DNA of 64,000 bases from Herbaspirillum rubrisubalbicans (GTDB taxonomy: Bacteria; Pseudomonadota; Gammaproteobacteria; Burkholderiales; Burkholderiaceae_D). The DNA lies in NCBI RefSeq assembly GCF_003719195.1, contig NZ_CP024996.1, positions 1 to 64,000 of the forward strand. The letters are read 5' to 3'. The notes beneath the pieces were generated by a model. That model saw nothing but the letters and a program-made list of their open reading frames with translations. It made no database searches and was not told the DNA's origin. Shown here one piece after another: positions 55,493 to 64,000 of this stretch (positions within the stretch are counted from its first letter, which is position 1; the number at the start of each line of letters is the position of its first letter). The position numbers and the translations under genes are program-made.

Positions 55493-57097
55493 TCAGGCAT
55501 ACGCCAGCCGCGCCTTCATCGGCGCGGTGATCACCGCCAGCTCCGGTTCTCTACCCTCCAGCTTGAATACCGACACCAGCCGCGCCAGTTGCGCCGCCTG
55601 GTCCTGCAGCGATTGCGCGGCCGCCGCCGCTTGTTCCACCAGCGCCGCATTCTGCTGGGTCACCTGGTCCATCTGCACGATGGCCAGGTTCACCTGTTCG
55701 ATGCCGGCGCTCTGCTCTTGCCCGGCCGCGCTGATTTCATTGACCACGGCACCCACCCGCTGCACGCTTTGCACCACCTCCTGTATGGTCAATCCGGCCT
55801 GCTCGACCAGCTTGCTGCCATCGCTCACGCGTGCCACCGAGTCGCCGATGAGGCTCTTGATCTCTTGCGCGGCGGTGGCCGAGCGTTGTGCCAGCGCGCG
55901 GACTTCCGCCGCCACCACGGCAAAGCCGCGCCCCTGTTCACCGGCGCGTGCCGCTTCCACAGCCGCATTCAAGGCCAGGATGTTGGTCTGGAAGGCGATG
56001 CCATCAATCACGCCGATGATATCGACGATCTTCTTGGAGGAGGCATCGATGGCCCCCATGGTCTGTACCACCTGGCTGACCACTTCTCCACCCTGGCGTG
56101 CAATGTCCGAAGCCGAACCAGCCAACTGGTTGGCTTGGCCGGCATGACTGGCGTTCTGCTTGACGGTGGCGGTGAGCTGCTCCATCGAGGAAGCTGTCTC
56201 TTCCAGCGAGGCCGCCTGCTCTTCGGTGCGCGAAGACAAGTCCAGGTTGCCGCGCGCGATCTCGCTGCTGGCCGTGGCGATGGTGTCGGTGGAGACACGC
56301 ACCTGGCTGACGATGTCCAGCAGGCGATCATTCATCTTCTTCAATGCCCGCAGCAGCATACTGGTCTCATCGCGGCCGCTGTCATCGATGGTCGAGGTCA
56401 GGTCGCCGGCTGCTACCGTCTCGGCGACCCGCACCGCACGATCCAATGGAGCGGTGATACTGCGGGTGATCATCAGGGCGATGGTTGCAGCGGCTGCCAG
56501 GCCCAGTGCGGTCAGTACCAGCAGCAGCGTGCGGGCCTGTACGTAGTTGTTCTCGACTTCATCGCCGGCGGTTTTCATCATATCCTGCTGCCGTTTGATG
56601 AGGGCGTCGGCGGCATTCATGGTGGCGCTTTGCACGGGGCGTACTTCATCGATGAGCACATCGATGGCACCCTCCTTGCCGCCTTGCTGCATCATGTTCA
56701 ATACCTTGTCGCGCTTGTCCATGTAGGCGGCTAGCGCGCTGCGCAACTTGTCCAACGAGGCGCGGCTGTCGGCGTCGGTGAGCAGTTGGTCGAGCTGGGC
56801 CAGGTCGTCGCGCACGGCCTTGTCGGCCCCGGTGATGCGGTCGTATTCGCTCTTGATCTGGGCGTCTTTCTTGAGCAGCAGGATGTTGCGCACCGAGCGC
56901 GCGATCAGGTTCAATTGGTCGACGATGTCGCCGGCCACGACGGTCTTGGGATACTTGTCGTGGATGACATCCTTCATCTGGGTATTCAATTGCCCCAGGC
57001 GCGCAATGCCGCTGGCGGCCATGGCCAGCATCAGCACCATCAGCAGGCCGAAGCCCAGCCAGAGGCGCACACGGATAGTGACGTTGGAAAGTTGCAT
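55493..57097 (-). CDS. Methyl-accepting chemotaxis protein (4-helix-bundle sensor)
   Basis: This is a 534-residue transmembrane chemoreceptor. TM1 ([21 protein letters not shown]) is followed by a four-helix-bundle periplasmic domain (~35-185) and TM2 ([21 protein letters not shown]). HAMP and the methylation/signalling helices come next, with the hairpin tip EIKSLI...[41 protein letters not shown]. It lacks the C-terminal CheR-tether pentapeptide seen in the MCP at 61889. It is a single gene converging on the PAAR gene. Confidence 0.92.
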   Translation of the reverse strand: MQLSNVTIRVRLWLGFGLLMVLMLAMAASGIARLGQLNTQMKDVIHDKYPKTVVAGDIVDQLNLIARSVRNILLLKKDAQIKSEYDRITGADKAVRDDLAQLDQLLTDADSRASLDKLRSALAAYMDKRDKVLNMMQQGGKEGAIDVLIDEVRPVQSATMNAADALIKRQQDMMKTAGDEVENNYVQARTLLLVLTALGLAAAATIALMITRSITAPLDRAVRVAETVAAGDLTSTIDDSGRDETSMLLRALKKMNDRLLDIVSQVRVSTDTIATASSEIARGNLDLSSRTEEQAASLEETASSMEQLTATVKQNASHAGQANQLAGSASDIARQGGEVVSQVVQTMGAIDASSKKIVDIIGVIDGIAFQTNILALNAAVEAARAGEQGRGFAVVAAEVRALAQRSATAAQEIKSLIGDSVARVSDGSKLVEQAGLTIQEVVQSVQRVGAVVNEISAAGQEQSAGIEQVNLAIVQMDQVTQQNAALVEQAAAAAQSLQDQAAQLARLVSVFKLEGREPELAVITAPMKARLAYA

Positions 57098-57300
57098 GGA
57101 ATTCCCCTGTTATCGTTTCATTGTCGGTAGGCAAGCCGGTGGCGCGGCGTGACCGGAAGGCAACTATTCACGGACATCCTGATTGCGATCCGGCTGCTTC
57201 AGCATAGAAGACAAGCGGGAGGAAGCCAAGCGCAGCGTTGGCGCTGGTCAATAGAAACGCCGCCGCACAAGGCTGCGGCGTCGGAAACAGGCAACACCCT

Positions 57301-57672
57301 TCAGGTAGTAGTCGGCACCAACGGTCGTGCTGGCACACGCCGACCCAGCACGGCAATGGCCAGTGTCGACACCAGGGCGAGCATGGCCAGGATCAGTCCC
57401 ATGCTGAGGTTCATTGTAAAGCTGCGGATGCGGGAGGCTGGCTGTTCATCCTGCATTTCCCAGCGCTCAAGCAGGCTCTGGCGTTGCGTCAGCCGCAAAC
57501 CGATCACGGCCGAGAGGATGTCATCCTTGCTTTTGAAATGATGATAGAAGTTGCCACGCGAGATTCCTACCGTCTCGGCGATGGTGGCAAAGGAGGTATT
57601 CTCGTAGCCGGATTCATAGAGCAGGCGATCGGCTTCTCGTACGATCTTCTCGCGTGTATTGACTTCACTCAT
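57301..57672 (-). CDS. Short TetR-family regulator with a hydrophobic tail
   Basis: The N-terminal ~55 residues are a full TetR helix-turn-helix (REKIVREADRLLYESGYENTSFATIAETVGISRGNFYHHFKSKDDIL). The protein then stops at 123 residues instead of about 190-200. After IRSFTMNL the remainder (SMGLILAMLALVSTLAIAVLGRR) is a strong membrane helix rather than a ligand-binding domain. It is either a truncated/frameshifted gene or a membrane-tethered regulator. Two related palindromes upstream (57700-57717, 57734-57751) look like its operators. The region downstream (57098-57300) has no gene I recognise. Confidence 0.65.
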   Translation of the reverse strand: MSEVNTREKIVREADRLLYESGYENTSFATIAETVGISRGNFYHHFKSKDDILSAVIGLRLTQRQSLLERWEMQDEQPASRIRSFTMNLSMGLILAMLALVSTLAIAVLGRRVPARPLVPTTT

Positions 57673-57699
57673 GATGATGGGGATGGGGAAGAGTGAAAT

Positions 57700-57717
57700 T
57701 TAGGACATATGTCCTAA
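57700..57717. promoter_or_regulatory. TetR-type operator 1
   Basis: TTAGGACATATGTCCTAA is a perfect 18-bp palindrome, 28 bp upstream of the tetR ATG. Confidence 0.75.
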
Positions 57718-57733
57718 TTCGATGGGGGGGGGG

Positions 57734-57751
57734 CTAGGATGATTGTCCTAG
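57734..57751. promoter_or_regulatory. TetR-type operator 2
   Basis: CTAGGATGATTGTCCTAG shares the TAGGA and TCCTA half-sites and spacing of operator 1, with one mispaired position either side of the centre. It lies 34 bp further upstream. Confidence 0.6.
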
Positions 57752-57803
57752 CTCTGTCAATCGGAAGAAAAATACGAGCAGTAGAGCGGATACCCGTCAG
57801 CGC

Positions 57804-58442
57804 TTAATCGCCCAGATCAATCATCCCCGCCAACCTGATCGCCTCCGGCCCCTCATACATCGCCACCACCCACGCCTGCTGCACATCATCGGCATGGGCA
57901 TTGAGCGTGGTCGCCACGAAGTTGATCGAGGCGCGGTCCAGGCTGGCGTAGGGATCGTCCAGCAGCGTCAAGGTGGCTCCGGCGGCGAAGGCGGCGGCCA
58001 GGTAGACCTTGCGCTTGCTGCCGGTGGAGAGCATGAAGAGCTTCTTTTCCAGATGCGGTGTCAACGACAGCCCTTCGATCAAGGCTGGCAGCAGGCCGTG
58101 CTCGAAACGGGGATAGCGCTCGGCCAGGGTGGCGAACACTTGCGGTGGCGTCATCTGGTCATAGGCCTCGCTGCGCGGGTCGATGAAGAAGACCCGACGG
58201 CGGTAGGCTTCGCCATCGCTATCCAGACGCAGGCCGTCCAGTTCCAGCACGCCGTCGCGCGCCGGCATGAAGCCACCCAGGAGATTGAGCAGCGTGGTCT
58301 TGCCACGGCCATCGCCACCGCGCACCAGCGTGACGCCAGCATCGATGCGGGCCGAGAAATCCTGGAACAGGTCCAGGCCGGGATAGGAAAAATTCAGGCG
58401 TGATACCAGCAGCAGTGCGGCAGCTTGTGAGGCTTGGGTCAT
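57804..58442 (-). CDS. Stand-alone ABC ATPase
   Basis: This is a 212-residue ATP-binding cassette with no permease next to it. It has Walker A RGGDGRGKTTLLNLLGG, a Q-loop region (FFIDPRSEAYDQMTP) and signature LSTGSKRKVYLAAA, an altered LSGGQ. Walker B is LTLLDDPYASLD, in which the usual catalytic Glu after the Asp is itself an Asp. The size resembles CcmA-type ATPases. The substitutions suggest slow or regulatory ATP turnover, or a divergent subfamily. The next gene upstream is a two-helix membrane protein that could be a partner, though it ends 30 bp away on the same strand. Confidence 0.75.
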   Translation of the reverse strand: MTQASQAAALLLVSRLNFSYPGLDLFQDFSARIDAGVTLVRGGDGRGKTTLLNLLGGFMPARDGVLELDGLRLDSDGEAYRRRVFFIDPRSEAYDQMTPPQVFATLAERYPRFEHGLLPALIEGLSLTPHLEKKLFMLSTGSKRKVYLAAAFAAGATLTLLDDPYASLDRASINFVATTLNAHADDVQQAWVVAMYEGPEAIRLAGMIDLGD

Positions 58443-58472
58443 CGGTTCGAGTCTGTGAGCAATGGGACCGGC

Positions 58473-58724
58473 TTAAGGCTGCCGGCGGCGCGCGGCCTGG
58501 CGTTGGGCTTGCTGTGCCGCCGCTTTTTCCTTGCGGGCATCGGCCAGCATGGCCAGCGCCAGCGCCAGCGGCGGATACAGCAGGATCAGGCCGCTCCAGT
58601 CATGGTCCGAGAGGAACATCAGCACGGCGATGCACAGGTCCACTGCCATCAGGAACATCAATGGCCAACCGACGGGGGCGCCGAGGAAAGTCTTTTGTCG
58701 CTTGTTCTTGAAATACAGTGCCAT
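58473..58724 (-). CDS. Small two-helix membrane protein
   Basis: The start at the ATG at 58724 (MALYFKNKRQKTFLG) gives 83 residues; the longer open frame upstream is not protein-like. It has two membrane helices (WPLMFLMAVDLCIAVLMFL and GLILLYPPLALALAMLA) and a basic, Ala/Gln/Arg-rich C-terminus (RKEKAAAQQAQRQAARRR). I recognise no family. It sits 30 bp upstream of the ABC ATPase gene and is likely co-transcribed with it. Confidence 0.6.
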   Translation of the reverse strand: MALYFKNKRQKTFLGAPVGWPLMFLMAVDLCIAVLMFLSDHDWSGLILLYPPLALALAMLADARKEKAAAQQAQRQAARRRQP

Positions 58725-58927
58725 GCCATCCACCCTGCTTTGGTATTCGCCGCATGGCCGCTGTACGCCGCCCCGGATGGGCGCGCTGATTGCCTGGCAA
58801 CATGTTGGCGGGGTTGTCTCCTGCCTCGGATTATAAGAGATGTGGCAAGACCGAGGGAGTTGGTGGCGCGTGTTCTCGCCTGGCAAAAATGCGGGTGCAT
58901 AGACCTCAACGCATCCATCCGCCAGCG

Positions 58928-58964
58928 AAAAATAAAAAATGGTCCCGACCAACAGGCCGGGACC
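58928..58964 (-). terminator. Terminator after the MFS gene
   Basis: Read on the minus strand, GGTCCCG pairs with CGGGACC (58941-58947 and 58958-58964), loop about 10, followed by ATTTTTTATTTT. It lies 35 bp after the MFS stop. Confidence 0.8.
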
Positions 58965-58998
58965 GTTCTTCTTTGTTCCTGCACAGCTTCAAGAGAAT

Positions 58999-60255
58999 TC
59001 ACCGTGCCTTGGCTGCCCCCGGCCACAAACGCACCACCAAGGCCAACACGGCAGAAATCACGGCCAGCCCGACTACCGCGATCCAGCCCCACTGGGCCAG
59101 CGCCAGGCTGCCCAGGGCGGCACCAGCGGCCATGCCGATGAACATGCCCACGAACAGGACCGCATTCAGACGGCTGCGGGCACCCGGTTCGATGCTGTAG
59201 ACGATGGTCTGGTGCGCCACCAGCGTAGCCTGCACGCCGAGGTCGAAACCGATGGCGGCCAGCGCCAGCAACACCAGTTGACCTTGGGTCGAGAACCACG
59301 GCGACAGTGCCATCGAGGCGAAGGACAGCGCCGCCAGGCTCACGCCCAGACGGGTCACCAGTTCCGGGCCCTTCTTGTCGGAGATGCGGCCAGCCAGCGG
59401 TGCAGCCAGCGCACCAGCGGCACCGGCCAGGCCGAAAGCGCCAGCTGCAGCACTGCCCAGGTGGAACGGTGCGCCATGCAGCATCACCGCCAGCGTCGAC
59501 CAGAACGCCGAGAAACCGACCGACAGCAAGCCCTGGGCCAGCGCGGCGCGGCGCAAGGCGCCATGCTTCTTGACCAGGCTGCCCAGCGAACCCAGCAGCG
59601 CGCCGTAGGACAGGTGCGTAGTCGGGTGGAAGCGCGGCAGGCCACGCCAGGCAGCCAGCCCGATCAAGGCGATGCTGGCCGAGGCGCCCACGAACATGGC
59701 ACGCCAGCCGAAGTGCTCGGCCACGAAACCACTGACCACGCGCGAGAGCAGGATGCCCAGCAGCAGCCCGGTCATGACGGTGCCGACGATACGGCCGCGA
59801 TGCTGTTCCGGTGCCAGGGTGGCGGCGGCCGGCACGATGTCCTGGGCCAGCGTGGCAGTCAGGCCGATGGCCAGGCTGGCGGCCAGCAGCGTGCTTACAC
59901 CCGAGGCAGCACCGGCCAGCAGCAGGGCCACCGTCAGGATGGCGGCCTTGATGAGGATGATGCGGCGGCGGTCATAGCGGTCGCCCAGCGGGGCCAGCAG
60001 CAGGATGCCCAGCGCATAGCCGAGCTGGGTCGACATCGGCACCATGCCCACGGCACGCTCGGAGGCGCCGATGTCATCGGCCAGCACGCCCAGCATGGGT
60101 TGCGAATAGTAGAGCGAAGCCACGGCCAGGCCAGCGCCGCTGGCCAGCAGGCCGATCAGGCCGGTCGACAGACCGTGGGAATGGGATGCCGCATGAGTGG
60201 CAGCAGCCGGCGCAGCGGCGGTACTGGCGGGATGCGGTTTTTGCAGACTGTTCAT
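58999..60255 (-). CDS. MFS efflux transporter
   Basis: The start at the ATG at 60255 has GAGGTCC 5 bp upstream and gives 418 residues; the longer frame runs antisense through the LysR gene. It has twelve predicted membrane helices. The MFS loop motif LAPLGDRYDRRRIILIKA lies between TM2 and TM3 and its half-repeat is APLAGRISDKKGPELV. The sequence resembles proton-driven drug or sugar efflux permeases (YbjJ/YnfM-like). It is divergent from a LysR gene 133 bp away that probably controls it. Confidence 0.85.
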   Translation of the reverse strand: MNSLQKPHPASTAAAPAAATHAASHSHGLSTGLIGLLASGAGLAVASLYYSQPMLGVLADDIGASERAVGMVPMSTQLGYALGILLLAPLGDRYDRRRIILIKAAILTVALLLAGAASGVSTLLAASLAIGLTATLAQDIVPAAATLAPEQHRGRIVGTVMTGLLLGILLSRVVSGFVAEHFGWRAMFVGASASIALIGLAAWRGLPRFHPTTHLSYGALLGSLGSLVKKHGALRRAALAQGLLSVGFSAFWSTLAVMLHGAPFHLGSAAAGAFGLAGAAGALAAPLAGRISDKKGPELVTRLGVSLAALSFASMALSPWFSTQGQLVLLALAAIGFDLGVQATLVAHQTIVYSIEPGARSRLNAVLFVGMFIGMAAGAALGSLALAQWGWIAVVGLAVISAVLALVVRLWPGAAKAR

Positions 60256-60375
60256 GATGGACCTCGATAGGGTTGGTCTTGCGGCCGGCCCGGGAAACCC
60301 CCTCTCTGCCAGCGTTGGAACGGATTGTCCGCTGACGGGCTCACATTCGGTAGTAGCGTCACCGGCAGAATTGTT

Positions 60376-60390
60376 ATACGTTAGCCGTAT
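60376..60390. promoter_or_regulatory. Candidate LysR-type binding site
   Basis: ATACG-TTAGC-CGTAT is an inverted repeat that overlaps the ATG of the lysR gene (60389). Binding there would give autorepression. Confidence 0.4.
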
Positions 60391-61363
60391 GACCAAGCCC
60401 GCCTCCCCTGCTCCCAGTTTCTCGGCCACCGGCCTGACCGACCGCATCGAATTGATCCAGACCTTCGTGCGCATCGTCGAGGCCGGCAGCCTCTCGGCCG
60501 CCGCCGCCCAGCTCGCCACTACCCAGCCCACTATCAGTCGTCGCCTGCAAACGCTGGAACGCTCGCTGGGGGTGCGCCTGCTGCAGCGCTCCACCCACGC
60601 CATGAAGATGACCGAGGATGGCGAGCGCTGCTACGAGCGTGCCAAGGAGTTACTGGCCGGCTGGGATGAGTTCGAAAACGAGTTGCGCGGAGCGCGCCAG
60701 CACGCCGAGGGATCGTTGCGGGTGGCGGTGCCACATGCCTTCGGACAGCAACAACTGATCGGGCCGTTGGCCCAGTTCATGCGCGCGCATCCGCGCATCA
60801 CGGTGGAATGGCTGCTGCACGACCGCGCCGCCGATTTCATCAGCCAGGGCATCGATTGCGCCATCCAGGTGGGGGAAGTCAATGATTCCTCGGTGGTGGC
60901 GATCCATCTGGCGGAGGTGCCGCGCATGACGGTGGTGGCCCCCGCGCTGCTGCAGGGGCGTCCTTTGCCGCGGCGCCCCTCCGACCTGGCGACCTTTCCT
61001 TGGATCGCCATTCCTGCCTTTTACCGCCGCGACATCACGCTGACCCATGCCAGCACCGGCGAGCAGCGCCAGGTGGCGTTTCGTCCACAACTGGTCACCG
61101 ACAGCCTGTATGCACTGCGCAACTGCGCCATCGAAGGCATGGGCGTGGCCGTGGGCTCGTCCTGGGTACTGGCCGAGGATGTGGCGACCGGTCGCCTGGT
61201 GCAATTGCTGCCGGAATGGGAGCCCGCGCCGCTGCCGGTGTCGCTGCTCTATCCCTATGCGCGCTTCTATCCGGCGCGACTACGTCACTTCATCGATACC
61301 ATGAAGGAGGCCATGCCGGCTGTGGTGCACAAGGCCGTCGGAAAAGGGGCATTGAGTTCGTGA
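60389..61363 (+). CDS. LysR-family transcriptional regulator
   Basis: I use the ATG at 60389 (324 residues); the frame is open upstream but overlaps the MFS promoter. The N-terminal winged helix is RIELIQTFVRIVEAGSLSAAAAQLATTQPTISRRLQTLERSLGVRLLQRSTHAM, followed by a linker helix. The effector domain starts ...GSLRVAVPHAFGQQQLIGPLAQFM. It is the AaeR/CrgA-like type with ~300 residues. Divergent from the MFS transporter, it is the likely regulator of that gene. Confidence 0.88.
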   Translation: MTKPASPAPSFSATGLTDRIELIQTFVRIVEAGSLSAAAAQLATTQPTISRRLQTLERSLGVRLLQRSTHAMKMTEDGERCYERAKELLAGWDEFENELRGARQHAEGSLRVAVPHAFGQQQLIGPLAQFMRAHPRITVEWLLHDRAADFISQGIDCAIQVGEVNDSSVVAIHLAEVPRMTVVAPALLQGRPLPRRPSDLATFPWIAIPAFYRRDITLTHASTGEQRQVAFRPQLVTDSLYALRNCAIEGMGVAVGSSWVLAEDVATGRLVQLLPEWEPAPLPVSLLYPYARFYPARLRHFIDTMKEAMPAVVHKAVGKGALSS

Positions 61364-61610
61364 GATTTCCACAGTATGAGAAGTGTCTCCGACACAGCAT
61401 TCTCAAACTCCCCCGGAGTGTGGCGGCATAAGGAAATCCCTGAGGTTCAACGATGAGTCAAGCACCTATAGTGGCCCCAACAAATTGCTTTGCGGAATCG
61501 CGGGTGGCAACTGCTGCCCTGGTTCAGGGCAACTTTGGAAATGAATGATGACTGGCGCCAAGGCGCGGAGTATGCATTCGCATCGGATTTCTAAATTTGG
61601 GAGCCAGATC
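61364..61610. other. Intergenic, no gene seen
   Basis: About 250 bp between the lysR and the small hypothetical gene. It presumably holds a promoter for the small gene and perhaps the MCP. No clear sigma-28 or sigma-54 promoter is visible. Confidence 0.4.
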
Positions 61611-61808
61611 ATGTCCATGGAACAAACCGGCGACGAGCTCGCCTCTCGTCGTTCCAGAGAGCTGATGCATCAGCTCCACAGGCTCCAGGAAATCATGGAG
61701 AGCCTGAATTCCACGTTTGAAGAGCTCGCCCTTCATGCCGACATGCAGCCTGATGATTCGCCCCAATCCGTGGCCGCTGCGGCGATTGCCAAAGCCATGA
61801 AGACCTGA
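61611..61808 (+). CDS. Small hypothetical helical protein
   Basis: The start at the ATG at 61611, with GGGAG 7 bp upstream, gives 65 residues; an in-frame ATG at 61545 is possible. The product is acidic and helical with a coiled-coil-like heptad run (RELMHQLHRLQEIMESLNSTFEELALHADMQ). I know no family. It lies 80 bp upstream of the MCP gene and may be co-transcribed. Confidence 0.5.
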   Translation: MSMEQTGDELASRRSRELMHQLHRLQEIMESLNSTFEELALHADMQPDDSPQSVAAAAIAKAMKT

Positions 61809-61888
61809 TGCGCTTGTAGTTCTCCTTTTGCGTGCTATTCAAATGAAAACGAACCAGCGATTCGGCTGGGAACAATGGGGTGGGGAAA

Positions 61889-63625
61889 ATGTTTGGATCA
61901 TTGACCGTCGGTCGAAAACTGGGGTTGGCCTTTCTTTGCATGGTGCTGGTGTCACTGGCGGGAAGTGCCTTGTCGCTGTTCAATTTCAACAAGCTGGAAG
62001 CCGCCAGCGCCATGAATGTTCATACCTACGAGGTGATGGGCACGGCTGACAATATGCTGGTCAATATGGTCAACATCGAGACTGGCATTCGTGGTTACGT
62101 GGCCTCGGGCAACGAGGCTTTCCTCGCTCCCTATCTGGAGGGGCGCAAAGAATTCAGGAAGGCCTTCGACGAAGCCAAGAAGCTGACCTCTGACAATCCG
62201 GCCCAGCAAAAACGCCTGGCCGCAATGCTGGAGCTGACCAACAAGATCGAAGAAGTCGACCAGACCTTGATCAAACTGCGCAAAGAGGCCAACGCCAGTG
62301 CTTCCACGCAAGCCCTGCAAGCGTATTTCGGTGCGGCTCACGACAAGGTCCACATGGACCGCTTCCGTGCGCTGCAGGCTGAATTCAATCAGGCCGAAGA
62401 GTCCCTGCTCAAGGTGCGTGGCGAACAGGTCCGTGCATTGAGCAGTTCGACCCTGTCGGTGCTCATCGGTGCCGGTGCCTTGACCGTCTTGTTGGCCATC
62501 GTCGCCGGCTTTGCAATCACGCGCAGTATCGTCAATGCCCTGGGGGGAGAGCCTGCGGCCGCCGCCCAGGTGGCCCAGCATATTGCCGCCGGTGACCTGA
62601 CCGTGCCAGTGCCCTTGAAAAACAACGACCGCGATAGCTTGATGGCGTCGCTGTCGACCATGCGTGAACAGCTCACGACCATCGTGCGCGGCATCCAATC
62701 CTCGGGTGAATCCATTTCCGTGGCCGCTGGCGAAATCGCCACCGGCAACACGGACTTGTCCCAACGCACCGAGCAGCAGGCAGCATCGCTGGAAGAAACG
62801 GCGTCGAGCATGGAAGAGCTGACCTCCACGGTGCGCCAGAATTCGGACAATGCCAGGCAGGGCAATGTCCTGGCGGAAAACGCCTCCACGCTTGCGGTCA
62901 AGGGCGGTGAGGTGGTTGGGCGTGTGATCGATACCATGAATGAAATTTCCGACAGCTCCAACAGGGTGTCCGACATCATCACCGTCATCGAAGGCATCGC
63001 CTTCCAGACCAATATCCTGGCGCTCAACGCCGCCGTGGAAGCGGCCCGGGCCGGTGAGCAAGGGCGCGGCTTTGCGGTGGTTGCCAGCGAGGTGCGCTCG
63101 CTGGCCCAGCGCAGCGCTGCTGCCGCCAAGGATGTGAAGGATCTCATCAACCTGTCGGGCGAGCGCGTGCAACGCGGTACCCACCTGGTCAGCGAAGCTG
63201 GCCAGACCATCAATGAAGTGGTGCAGGCGGTCCGCAACGTGACCGATATCATGACCGAGATTTCCGCTGCGTCGTTGGAACAGACCACCGGTATCGAGCA
63301 GGTGAACCAGGCGTTGGGTCAAATGGACCAGGTCACCCAGCAAAATGCGGCCTTGGTGGAGCAAGCTGCGGCGGCGGCCCAGGCGATGTCCGAACAGGCC
63401 ACCGAATTGCGTAGTGCGGTGGGCATCTTCAAGACAGCGGGCGGCATCGCCCACTCGGTTCCGGTGGCCCGCGCGGCCGCAGTGGTGAAGACGGCGCCCA
63501 AGCCGGCGCCTGCCGCGGCCCGCTCACTACCTCCCAAGGTACAGCCCAGTGTCAACAAACCTGCGCCCGCACCCTCATCCTCATTCAAAAAGGAAGAGGC
63601 TGATGGAGATTGGGAAACCTTCTGA
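61889..63625 (+). CDS. Methyl-accepting chemotaxis protein (CHASE3 sensor)
   Basis: I use the ATG at 61889 ([15 protein letters not shown], typical) rather than a GTG three codons earlier; 578 residues. TM1 is followed by a CHASE3-like helical periplasmic domain ([29 protein letters not shown]), TM2 ([19 protein letters not shown]) and HAMP. The signalling hairpin has [43 protein letters not shown]. An Ala/Pro-rich linker leads to the C-terminal pentapeptide DWETF, the NWE(T/S)F-like tether for CheR/CheB. It is therefore a full-length, tether-bearing receptor. Confidence 0.92.
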   Translation: MFGSLTVGRKLGLAFLCMVLVSLAGSALSLFNFNKLEAASAMNVHTYEVMGTADNMLVNMVNIETGIRGYVASGNEAFLAPYLEGRKEFRKAFDEAKKLTSDNPAQQKRLAAMLELTNKIEEVDQTLIKLRKEANASASTQALQAYFGAAHDKVHMDRFRALQAEFNQAEESLLKVRGEQVRALSSSTLSVLIGAGALTVLLAIVAGFAITRSIVNALGGEPAAAAQVAQHIAAGDLTVPVPLKNNDRDSLMASLSTMREQLTTIVRGIQSSGESISVAAGEIATGNTDLSQRTEQQAASLEETASSMEELTSTVRQNSDNARQGNVLAENASTLAVKGGEVVGRVIDTMNEISDSSNRVSDIITVIEGIAFQTNILALNAAVEAARAGEQGRGFAVVASEVRSLAQRSAAAAKDVKDLINLSGERVQRGTHLVSEAGQTINEVVQAVRNVTDIMTEISAASLEQTTGIEQVNQALGQMDQVTQQNAALVEQAAAAAQAMSEQATELRSAVGIFKTAGGIAHSVPVARAAAVVKTAPKPAPAAARSLPPKVQPSVNKPAPAPSSSFKKEEADGDWETF

Positions 63626-63661
63626 AGGTGGCCGTGCGTGCCGAATGCAACAATGCCTGCA

Positions 63662-64000
63662 TCAATTATTTGACGCTGGTACCTGCGCGAGCGCATCGCT
63701 GCGAGGCTTTCCTGTCACGGCCCTTTCGTAGGGCAAGCGGGTCCGTATGGATAGATTGTGCTCATCCGGTCCGAGCAGATCCGTCATCGTCTTGCTTACC
63801 CGTGCAGGAAGTGCCTTGAGCGTCTCAGCATAGCGGCTCGCGGCCGCAGCATCCGGTGCGTGTTCTTCGCCACGCAGATAGGAAATCGGCGGACGCGCCA
63901 CCGACACGCCTGCGGAAACCGCCCAATCCACGGCTGCTCCAGCGCCGGTACGTGCGTACTTACCAGCCGTAGAGAGTAGCTCTCCGGTGCGCGAGCTCAG
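63662..64000 (-). CDS. Hypothetical protein, 5' end beyond the window
   Basis: The minus-strand frame stays open to the last base of the window, so the 112 codons seen are the C-terminal part of a longer gene; the GTG at 63931 is only an internal codon. The visible part begins LSSRTGELLSTAGKYARTGA and ends in ERAVTGKPRSDALAQVPASNN. It has an alanine-rich, amphipathic stretch but no motif I recognise. It converges on the MCP gene. Confidence 0.5.
   Translation of the reverse strand: MSSRTGELLSTAGKYARTGAGAAVDWAVSAGVSVARPPISYLRGEEHAPDAAAASRYAETLKALPARVSKTMTDLLGPDEHNLSIRTRLPYERAVTGKPRSDALAQVPASNN

Noticed and set aside
57238..57696. 152-codon plus-strand frame across the tetR region
   Set aside because: It is the complement of the TetR gene with a His/Gln-rich sequence and no ribosome site or motif.
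61473..61491. Sigma-54-like promoter TGGCCCC...TTGCT ahead of the small gene and MCP
   Set aside because: The spacing between the GG and GC elements is 12 instead of 10, so it should not be functional.

Overview
The window starts at the first base of dnaA and continues through dnaN and gyrB, so it covers the usual zero point of a bacterial chromosome. The core genes are GC-rich. The gene content (heavy-metal two-component pair, DUF4148 protein, DUF445 protein, several MCPs with HAMP domains, a VgrG/PAAR type VI module) fits a betaproteobacterium. My best guess is Oxalobacteraceae, Herbaspirillum-like; that is an inference from protein style, not a database match.

Layout. (1) 1-5780: dnaA, a 634-bp intergenic with two inverted consensus DnaA boxes (possible oriC), dnaN and gyrB. 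(2) 5788-37632: a 31.8-kb Tn7-like transposon. It has TGT...ACA ends with about 28 bp of imperfect terminal inverted repeat, internal TnsB-type repeats, and a 5-bp target duplication TCAAT at 5783-5787 and 37633-37637. It sits a few bases past the gyrB stop codon, with the tns operon pointing away from gyrB, as Tn7 does relative to glmS. (3) 37637-39465: directly abutting it is a second, related transposon end, followed by a truncated HNH nuclease gene and an in-frame chimera of type I restriction (HsdS, HsdR) fragments with a YgjP-like metalloprotease. (4) 39903-64000: ordinary core/accessory chromosome. It holds a periplasmic binding protein plus EAL phosphodiesterase, a metal-type two-component system, an XRE regulator, a DUF445 protein, an acyl-CoA synthetase, a VgrG-lipase-immunity-PAAR type VI module, two chemoreceptors, a short TetR protein with two palindromic operators, an ABC ATPase, and an MFS transporter with a divergent LysR regulator.

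Within the transposon, the left cargo (6.2-9.7 kb, minus strand) has a decayed transposase, a trypsin-like protease, a HEPN-like protein and a small kinase-fold protein. At 9997 there is a third, internal transposon end in the same orientation as the gyrB-proximal one. Next comes a Druantia-like block: druA (DUF4338) on the plus strand, converging on a three-gene minus-strand operon encoding a 941-aa protein, a 354-aa protein and a giant DEAH/DUF1998 helicase of the DruE type. The helicase gene is cut by an IS3-family element (12405-13725, 3-bp duplication GGT); removing it restores one open frame of about 1,860 codons. Further cargo is a DUF4747-like gene fused end to start with a four-helix membrane protein gene, a DEDDh exonuclease, a palindromic MITE-like element and two unknown genes. 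The mobility operon follows: a 43-codon ORF overlapping tnsA, then tnsA, tnsB, tnsC and a 613-aa tniQ/tnsD, each overlapping the next by 4 bp, and a 79-aa tail gene. The distal part carries a minus-strand operon of a zinc-ribbon-like protein, a large serine recombinase and two ParB-like proteins, the last three again joined by 4-bp overlaps.

The most notable points are the apparent gyrB-3'-end attachment site used at least twice by related Tn7-like elements, the recombinase-ParB-ParB operon riding inside one, and the IS-interrupted helicase operon with two large proteins I cannot assign.
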